Positions 52,312-57,403 of a stretch of DNA of 57,403 nt are shown here, in pieces. Under the pieces are notes generated by a model. That model was not told the origin of the DNA, did not search any database, and worked only from the letters and a program-made list of their open reading frames with translations. This DNA is from DATJHM01 sp035493895 (GTDB lineage: Bacteria > Chloroflexota > Ktedonobacteria > Ktedonobacterales > Ktedonobacteraceae), in assembly GCA_035493895.1 (NCBI GenBank), contig DATJHM010000040.1:1-57403 (forward strand), given 5' to 3'. The first letter of the stretch is position 1; each line of letters opens with the position of its first letter. Both the position numbers and the translations under genes were made by a program.

Positions 52312-52996
52312 GCCAGAGGTCATTCGCGTGGTGGTCGTCGATGACCACCTGGTGGTCAGGGAGGGCTTGCGTATGATGTTGGAACTGGCGGGGGAAGGCT
52401 TTGCCCTGGTCGGAGACGCGGCTGATGGCGCAACCGCGCTGCGCGTGGTGGAGGAACTCCAGCCAGATGTCGTCCTCATGGACTTGCGGATGCCGGGCAT
52501 GGATGGGTTGGAAGCCATTGCGCATATCCGCAACGCCTGGCCGCAAATTGCGGTGGTTATCCTGACCACGTACAACGAAGATGATCTGATGGTGCGTGGA
52601 CTCCGCTCAGGTGCCTGCGGCTACCTTCTGAAAGATACCAATCGTGAAACGCTTTTTCATGCAATCCAGGCGGCGGCGCGCGGTGAAATGCTGCTCCAAC
52701 CGGAAATGTTGGCGCGTGCGTTTGCGCTGACGTCGTCGCAAGCGAAAAATGCAGTCCCTTCTTTTGGCAACGTCGAAGGCATGGAACTGACCGAGCGCGA
52801 ACGAGAAATTCTTCAGGGAGTAGCGCGCGGAGAACGCAGCAAAGAAATCGCCGTTCGTTTGGGTATCAGTATTCGCACAGTTGGAGCCCATCTTGCCAGT
52901 ATCTACACCAAACTCGGAGTGGATTCGCGCGCTTCAGCCGTTGCTCTCGCAATAGAACGCGGCCTGCTCAATCCTGATCGATGGGGACAAAAATAG
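52301..52996 (+). CDS. LuxR/NarL-family response regulator
   Basis: 231 residues from the ATG at 52301, which has GGAGG 8 bases upstream; it overlaps the kinase by 11 bases, so translation is coupled. Receiver domain with the acidic pocket (VVVDDH), the phosphorylated Asp61 (VLMDLRMPG), the Thr of ILTTYN and the Lys of GYLLKD. C-terminal LuxR helix-turn-helix LTEREREILQGVARGER...SIRTVGAHLASIYTKLGV. It is the partner of the adjacent kinase and a likely activator of the divergent exporter. Confidence 0.95.
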   Translation: MSNKPEVIRVVVVDDHLVVREGLRMMLELAGEGFALVGDAADGATALRVVEELQPDVVLMDLRMPGMDGLEAIAHIRNAWPQIAVVILTTYNEDDLMVRGLRSGACGYLLKDTNRETLFHAIQAAARGEMLLQPEMLARAFALTSSQAKNAVPSFGNVEGMELTEREREILQGVARGERSKEIAVRLGISIRTVGAHLASIYTKLGVDSRASAVALAIERGLLNPDRWGQK

Positions 52997-53245
52997 GCAC
53001 TTTCAGACCGATTCCTCTTCAGAGAATGCTGAGCGCACAAAAAGGAGGAGAAGAAACCATCTTCTCACTGGTCCTGGTCAATGTAGAGGTTTTCGGATAA
53101 GCACTTAAAACTTCTTTGATCAAACGGGCTCTTTGTCTTTCTTCAGAATAAAGGCTAAAGCCAATTTGGATGAGTTAGCTAACATGTGGCACACTTAGAT
53201 CATCTCATAGGGCGAAATTTTTTTAGCGAAGAGGAGAGAACAACG

Positions 53246-54040
53246 ATGTCTCAAAATAGCAATCTCTTGCTCGCCGGGCGGCGCGCTGTGGTGACTGGCG
53301 CGGGTAGAGGGATCGGACGGGCGATAGCGCTGGCACTGGCAGAGGCGGGCGCGGATGTCGCGGTGACTGCTCGGAGCGCCGATGAGCTGGAGCAACTGGT
53401 CAACGAGATCCGCGCGCTGGGCCGCGAAAGTCTCGCGGTGACCTGCGATGTGACAGACTCTGCGCAGGTGCGTACAATGGCCGATACGCTGCTAACGGGC
53501 CTGGGCGGCATTGATATTCTGGTGAACAATGCAGGCAATGCCGGGAGCCATAAATTCCTCGATCATCCAGACGAACTCTGGGAGCGCATGCTTGCGGTCA
53601 ATCTGACCAGTGTGTATTCTGTCACGAAGGCGTTTGTGTCCACATTTATTGCGCAGCGTTCTGGCCGCATTATTACGATTGCCTCGATCGCTTCACGCGT
53701 GGGTGGGCGCTACATGGCTGCCTATGCGGCCTCCAAACACGGCGTCCTGGGCCTGACCCGCGCCCTCGCCAGCGAATTGTTGCCCTATCAGGTGACGGTC
53801 AATGCCATCTGTCCCGGCTATGTCGATACCCCTATGACGGATGCCACTATTCACAATATCGCGCACCGTACCGGGATGAGCGAGCAAAAGGCCCGTGAAA
53901 CCCTGGAGCATCTGAGCCCACAACATCGTCTCATCGAGCCCCAGGAGGTCGCGGCCATCGCCGTCTTCCTCGCGCAGGAGAGTAGCAAAGGTATTACCGG
54001 CCAGGCCCTCAATATCGATGGGGGTAGCGTCATGTCATGA
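53246..54040 (+). CDS. SDR family oxidoreductase (FabG-like)
   Basis: 264 residues from the ATG at 53246 (AGGAG 9 bases upstream); the upstream ATG at 53186 lacks a ribosome site. NAD(P)-binding TGAGRGIGRAIALALAEAG, NNAGNAG, catalytic Ser in IASIASRVGG and YAASKHGVLGLTRA, and the late GYVDTPMTDATI. FabG-like members reduce ketoacyl or other keto substrates. The lysine-rich context and neighbour gnd suggest sugar-acid chemistry, but this is only by position. Confidence 0.88.
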   Translation: MSQNSNLLLAGRRAVVTGAGRGIGRAIALALAEAGADVAVTARSADELEQLVNEIRALGRESLAVTCDVTDSAQVRTMADTLLTGLGGIDILVNNAGNAGSHKFLDHPDELWERMLAVNLTSVYSVTKAFVSTFIAQRSGRIITIASIASRVGGRYMAAYAASKHGVLGLTRALASELLPYQVTVNAICPGYVDTPMTDATIHNIAHRTGMSEQKARETLEHLSPQHRLIEPQEVAAIAVFLAQESSKGITGQALNIDGGSVMS

Positions 54041-54106
54041 GTGGCAAAGAATCGGTGACTCTTTCGGTCGGTGTCTGAATTGAGGTATACTAATAAATGC
54101 TAGGAA

Positions 54107-54159
54107 AGCAGGGTGCAGAAGCGTTTCTGCACCCTGCTATGCGTGCAGAAACGTTCTGC
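54107..54159 (+). promoter_or_regulatory. Leader with mutually exclusive stem-loops before gnd
   Basis: Four related arms: A (54113-54120, GTGCAGAA), B (54122-54132, CGTTTCTGCAC), C (54143-54153, GTGCAGAAACG) and D (54154-54159, TTCTGC). A pairs with the B region (a 14-base perfect stem 54107-54120/54125-54138), B also pairs perfectly with C over 11 bases, and C with D. So A-B plus C-D or B-C can form, not both. The first stem may simply be the SDR terminator. No T tail is seen. Confidence 0.55.
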
Positions 54160-54231
54160 CCGTCGCAGGCGTAATACTTGTTGATCCGCAGGCTATTTCT
54201 GTCGAATATTATGAAGAGGAAGGTTTTTGTA

Positions 54232-55251
54232 ATGGAACTTGGTATGATCGGTATCGGAAGAATGGGCGCAAACATGGCACAGCGCCTTCTTCGTGCAGGA
54301 CATAAAGTTGTTGGCTACGCACGTACGGCTGCCACGGTAGAGGCTCGTGTGAAGGATGGCTCGATCACCAGCGGTGCTACCTCACTGGCTGATGTCGTGA
54401 AGCAGCTCAGCACGCCGCGTATCATCTGGCTGATGGTTCCTGCTGCCTCGGTAGACAAGACTCTTGCCGAGTTGTTGCCAATGCTCTCAGAGGGCGATAT
54501 TGTGGTTGATGGTGGCAACTCGCACTATCACGATGATATTCGTCGTGCTGCCGAGTTGAAGCCTCATGGTATTCATTATCTTGATTGTGGAACCAGTGGC
54601 GGTGTCTGGGGCCTGGAGCGTGGCTATTGTCAGATGATTGGTGGGGAGAAAGAGATTGTCCAGAAGCTCGATCCTATTTTCTCGGCTCTTGCTCCTGGAA
54701 TCGACGCTGCCCCACGTACTCCTGGCCGTACTGAGATCACGGGCACTGCCGAGCAGGGCTATCTCCACTGTGGCCCTCATGGTGCTGGCCACTTTGTGAA
54801 GATGGTCCACAATGGTATTGAGTATGGCATTATGACAGCCTATGCAGAGGGGCTGAATATTCTCCACAATGCCAATATCGGTAAACGTGATCATACGGTC
54901 GATGCCGAGACCGCTCCTCTGAGCGATCCAGCTCTCTACCAGTATGATCTCAATCTGACGGATGTGACCGAACTCTGGCGTCGTGGTAGCGTGGTTGGCT
55001 CCTGGCTGCTCGACCTGACGGCCAGCGCTTTCTTGAAGAGTCCTGAACTAAGCGAGTTCTCCGGGAAAGTTTCTGACTCCGGTGAGGGCCGCTGGACGAT
55101 TAGCGCCGCAATTGACGAAGGCGTGCCTGTTCCTGTGCTGAGCGCCGCTCTCTTTGGCCGCTTCAGCTCACGCGGCCTGGGCGATTTCGCCAATCAGATT
55201 CAGTCTGCAATGCGCTATGAATTCGGTGGACACTTCGAGAAGAAAGACTAA
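54232..55251 (+). CDS. gnd: 6-phosphogluconate dehydrogenase (decarboxylating), short GndA/YqeC type
   Basis: 339 residues from the ATG at 54232 (AAGG 8 bases upstream); the frame upstream to 54178 is leader. The Rossmann motif is GMIGIGRMGANMAQ; the family motif VDGGNSHYHDDIRR, the substrate-binding GTSGGVWGLERGYC and the FVKMVHNGIEYG loop with its catalytic Lys are all present. The short single-helix-extended form of about 300-340 residues is the NAD-linked GndA/YqeC branch of gluconate metabolism. It oxidises 6-phosphogluconate to ribulose 5-phosphate. Promoter uncertain; leader hairpins as described. Confidence 0.92.
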   Translation: MELGMIGIGRMGANMAQRLLRAGHKVVGYARTAATVEARVKDGSITSGATSLADVVKQLSTPRIIWLMVPAASVDKTLAELLPMLSEGDIVVDGGNSHYHDDIRRAAELKPHGIHYLDCGTSGGVWGLERGYCQMIGGEKEIVQKLDPIFSALAPGIDAAPRTPGRTEITGTAEQGYLHCGPHGAGHFVKMVHNGIEYGIMTAYAEGLNILHNANIGKRDHTVDAETAPLSDPALYQYDLNLTDVTELWRRGSVVGSWLLDLTASAFLKSPELSEFSGKVSDSGEGRWTISAAIDEGVPVPVLSAALFGRFSSRGLGDFANQIQSAMRYEFGGHFEKKD

Positions 55252-55285
55252 TTGTTCTTTTCTTCTCTCTACTGTCGTCATTCGT

Positions 55286-55322
55286 CGAGAAGTACAGCCC
55301 CACGCAGGGACTGTATTTCTCG
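55286..55322 (+). terminator. Terminator after gnd
   Basis: A 16-base stem with two G-U/mismatch positions (55286-55301 and 55307-55322) followed by CTTTTG, 35 bases past the gnd stop. Confidence 0.7.
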
Positions 55323-55392
55323 CTTTTGTATGTGTTCGCAATTCTTGTTTCTCGTGGTCAATATGCACATAGGATTCCAGAAAGGGATGAGG

Positions 55393-56361
55393 ATGGACTA
55401 TCGTAAACTTGGCCGTACGGGCCTTCGTGTCTCTGCTTTATGTCTGGGTACTATGCAATGGGGTTGGACTGCCGATGAGTCTCATGCCTTTCAGGTAATG
55501 GATGCTTTTGTTGAGAATGGTGGCAATTTTCTGGATACCGCCGATATGTATTCGCGCTGGGTCCCGGGCAATGCCGGGGGGATCTCCGAAGAAATTATCG
55601 GTCGCTGGCTGAAAGCGCGTGGTAATCGGGAGCTGGTGGTGATCGCGACAAAAGTACGCCAGCCGATGGGCTCGGCCCCAAATCAGCAGGGTCTCTCTCG
55701 CAAACATATTATGAATGCGGTTGAGGCTTCTCTGCGCCGCCTGCAAACTGACTATATTGATTTGTATCAGGCCCATGCCTACGATGAGGATACTCCTATC
55801 GATGAGACGCTCAGGGCGTTTGATGACCTGTGCCGGGCTGGCAAAGTACGCTATATCGGTGCCTCGAACTATCCTGCCTGGCGTCTGATGGAGGCGCTAT
55901 GGTGCGCGGACAAGCATCAGACGGCTCGCTATGATTCTTTGCAGCCACACTACAATCTGGTCAATCGGGCCGAATTTGAGCCGGAACTCAAGCATATCTG
56001 TGAGCAATATCAGATCGGTGTGACGCCCTATAGCTCTCTGGCCAACGGCTTTTTGACCGGGAAATATCAGCGTGGCACCGAGACGTTCAGCGCTCGCCGA
56101 CAGGGGATCATGCGCCGCTACAATACGCCTCAGGCCTGGCGCACGCTCGATGTCGTGCAGAATATTGCCGAGCAGACGAACAGTTCCCCTATGGCGATCT
56201 CGCTGGCCTGGCTTCTTGCGCAACCGGCGATCACTGCTCCGATTATCGGGGCCAACTCTGTCGACCAGCTGTTGCCCGCTCTCGCTGGTCAGGAAATGAA
56301 GCTTTCGACCGAACATCTGGCCTTGCTCGATGAGGTCTCAAGCTGGAGGGTCGCGGAGTAA
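55393..56361 (+). CDS. Aldo/keto reductase
   Basis: 322 residues from the ATG at 55393 (AAAGGG about 6 bases upstream); a frame to 55252 has no ribosome site. The start MDYRKLGRTGLRVSALCLGTM and the catalytic set of the (beta/alpha)8 barrel are clear: Asp in FLDTADMYS with its Tyr, Lys in VVIATKVRQ and His in YQAHAYDED; the late NLVNRAEFEPEL and SIAWLLAQPAITAPIIGANS-like segment is typical. NADPH-dependent reductase of aldehydes or keto-sugars. Downstream of gnd and terminator; substrate unknown. Confidence 0.92.
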   Translation: MDYRKLGRTGLRVSALCLGTMQWGWTADESHAFQVMDAFVENGGNFLDTADMYSRWVPGNAGGISEEIIGRWLKARGNRELVVIATKVRQPMGSAPNQQGLSRKHIMNAVEASLRRLQTDYIDLYQAHAYDEDTPIDETLRAFDDLCRAGKVRYIGASNYPAWRLMEALWCADKHQTARYDSLQPHYNLVNRAEFEPELKHICEQYQIGVTPYSSLANGFLTGKYQRGTETFSARRQGIMRRYNTPQAWRTLDVVQNIAEQTNSSPMAISLAWLLAQPAITAPIIGANSVDQLLPALAGQEMKLSTEHLALLDEVSSWRVAE

Positions 56362-56446
56362 GCCCCCTCTACAGAGATAGTAAATACATGGTTATCCCCA
56401 TCATGGTGCTGGGGTGTTGTTGGTCGTACAATTGAAATGTGCAGGT

Positions 56447-57331
56447 ATGCAAAAATTTTTTCGTCGGGTAAGTCAGGGTCATCAACTTACCTCATCTATT
56501 CCGCCCCCTTTTCTCGCCCTTCTCTCCATTATCTCGGTGCAACTCGGCGCCGCTCTTGCGGAAAGTCTCTTTCAATCCGTTGGTTCAAGCGGGGTTGTCC
56601 TCTTGCGGGTGGTATTTGCTGCTCTCATTCTGTCTATACTCTGGCGTCCCCATCGCCACCTCAGAGGGCATAGTCGTTCTGATTTTCTCTTTGTATTCCT
56701 GTTTGGTCTGGCGATTGCGGGATGCAGCATTTTTTTCTATGCCGCGATTGCGCGCCTTCCGCTTGGGATCGCCGTCACTCTGGAATTTATCGGACCGCTG
56801 GGGGTTGCGGTCCTGGGCTCCCGCCGCCTGGTTGATTTCCTCTGGGCGGCTCTCGCGGCGGTGGGCGTTATTCTGCTCGCTCCCATTGGCAATACGCAGC
56901 TCGATCCGTTCGGGGTGCTGCTCGCATTGCTGGCGGGGGTCTTCTGGGGCGCGTATATCCTCTTTAATGCTCGCGTCGGCCGCGCCTTTGAGGGCGGGTC
57001 AGGGCTGGCGCTTACGATGATCGTGGCAACACTGCTACTGCTGCCCTTTGGACTGGCAAGTGGTGGCGCTGCGCTATTTACGCCAGCGGTACTCTTCATT
57101 GGATTGTGCGTCTCTCTGCTGGCGTCTTTTGTCTCATATTCTCTCGAATTTGAGGCGCTCAGACGCCTGCCTGCCAGCTCATTTGGCGTGCTGATGAGCC
57201 TGGAGCCCGCGGTGGCTGCTCTGATTGGTTTTCTCGTTCTGCACGAGGCGATGGATCTTCGAGAGATTCTGGCTCTTGTGCTCATTATTGTTGCATCTGG
57301 AGGGGTGTCTTTTGCGCAGAAAAAGGTGTAG
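56447..57331 (+). CDS. EamA/RhtA-like exporter (DMT superfamily)
   Basis: 294 residues from the ATG at 56447; a GTG at 56414 gives 305 residues, and neither has a good ribosome site. Ten hydrophobic helices in two EamA repeats (SVQLGAALAESLFQSVGSSG, VVLLRVVFAALILSIL ... LEPAVAALIGFLVLHEAM), with LPLGIAVTLEFIGPLGVAVLGSR typical of RhtA-like threonine/homoserine exporters. It probably exports amino acids or related metabolites. Last gene of the window, complete; the 72 bases that follow show no structure. Confidence 0.85.
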   Translation: MQKFFRRVSQGHQLTSSIPPPFLALLSIISVQLGAALAESLFQSVGSSGVVLLRVVFAALILSILWRPHRHLRGHSRSDFLFVFLFGLAIAGCSIFFYAAIARLPLGIAVTLEFIGPLGVAVLGSRRLVDFLWAALAAVGVILLAPIGNTQLDPFGVLLALLAGVFWGAYILFNARVGRAFEGGSGLALTMIVATLLLLPFGLASGGAALFTPAVLFIGLCVSLLASFVSYSLEFEALRRLPASSFGVLMSLEPAVAALIGFLVLHEAMDLREILALVLIIVASGGVSFAQKKV

Positions 57332-57403
57332 ACGGGTGACTTCTCACATTTCGCTGTAAGGAGAGGCCACAATAGGTTCGGCAAAAAGACCAGATTGCCT
57401 TAC

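Noticed and set aside
53186..53245. ATG at 53186 as SDR start
   Set aside because: The ATG at 53246 has AGGAG at the right distance, and the extension is not conserved SDR sequence.
1..57403. CRISPR array, tRNA, rRNA or prophage
   Set aside because: No regularly spaced direct repeats, no cloverleaf-like or rRNA-like sequence and no phage structural genes were seen on reading both strands; a tRNAscan/CRISPR scan was not run.

Overview
The window looks like chromosomal DNA of a Ktedonobacteria-type Chloroflexota. This is an inference from gene content: an IscB element with its omega RNA (a family known to be abundant in Ktedonobacter), tandem Vgb-like propeller proteins, a MANQ-type pentapeptide-repeat protein, two F420/LLM-type oxidoreductases and mid-range GC. 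I saw no rRNA, tRNA, CRISPR array or phage module. Intergenic regions are rich in dispersed palindromes.

Layout. 1-6.5 kb: a minus-strand carbohydrate operon (lipoprotein binding protein, two permeases, zinc alcohol dehydrogenase, truncated TIM-barrel epimerase) transcribed away from a LacI-type regulator; the intergenic region holds divergent promoters and three inverted repeats. 6.5-8.2 kb: a DUF3291 protein and a fructuronate-reductase-like SDR. 8.28-9.96 kb: an intact iscB gene with a candidate omega RNA, without a TnpA transposase. 10.2-17.4 kb: a DAO-family flavin oxidase, an IF-1 paralogue, a pentapeptide protein, a molybdopterin oxidoreductase (FdhF/YdeP type), an HD hydrolase, a cupredoxin lipoprotein and a SatP-type acetate transporter. 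17.7-20.2 kb: a Cu+ ATPase behind a near-consensus promoter and a CsoR-like operator. 20.76-20.88 kb: a compact promoter, two stem-loops and a terminator, which I read as a small RNA candidate.

20.98-34.2 kb: LLM oxidoreductase, CPA2 antiporter, pyridine nucleotide-disulfide oxidoreductase, methyltransferase, nucleotidyltransferase, Tat-exported bicupin (oxalate decarboxylase), GH15 hydrolase, a PAS-rich histidine kinase and pobA. 34.3-45.5 kb: a secreted serine protease preceded by a propeptide-only relative, an MFS transporter, a second LLM enzyme, a DUF4395/thioredoxin pair, protoporphyrinogen oxidase, a PsbP-like lipoprotein, a WecA/TagO-type transferase and two Vgb-like proteins. 45.9-53.0 kb: an ABC export module (accessory membrane protein, 1077-residue FtsX permease, ATPase) divergent from a LiaS/NarL-type two-component system that probably regulates it. 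53.2-57.3 kb: SDR, 6-phosphogluconate dehydrogenase with a leader able to form mutually exclusive hairpins, aldo/keto reductase and an EamA exporter.

Most genes are ordinary metabolic or transport genes. The strongest leads are the IscB/omega RNA locus, the small RNA candidate at 20.8 kb, the gnd leader and the dispersed palindromes. All functions are read from sequence motifs; nothing was searched or folded computationally.
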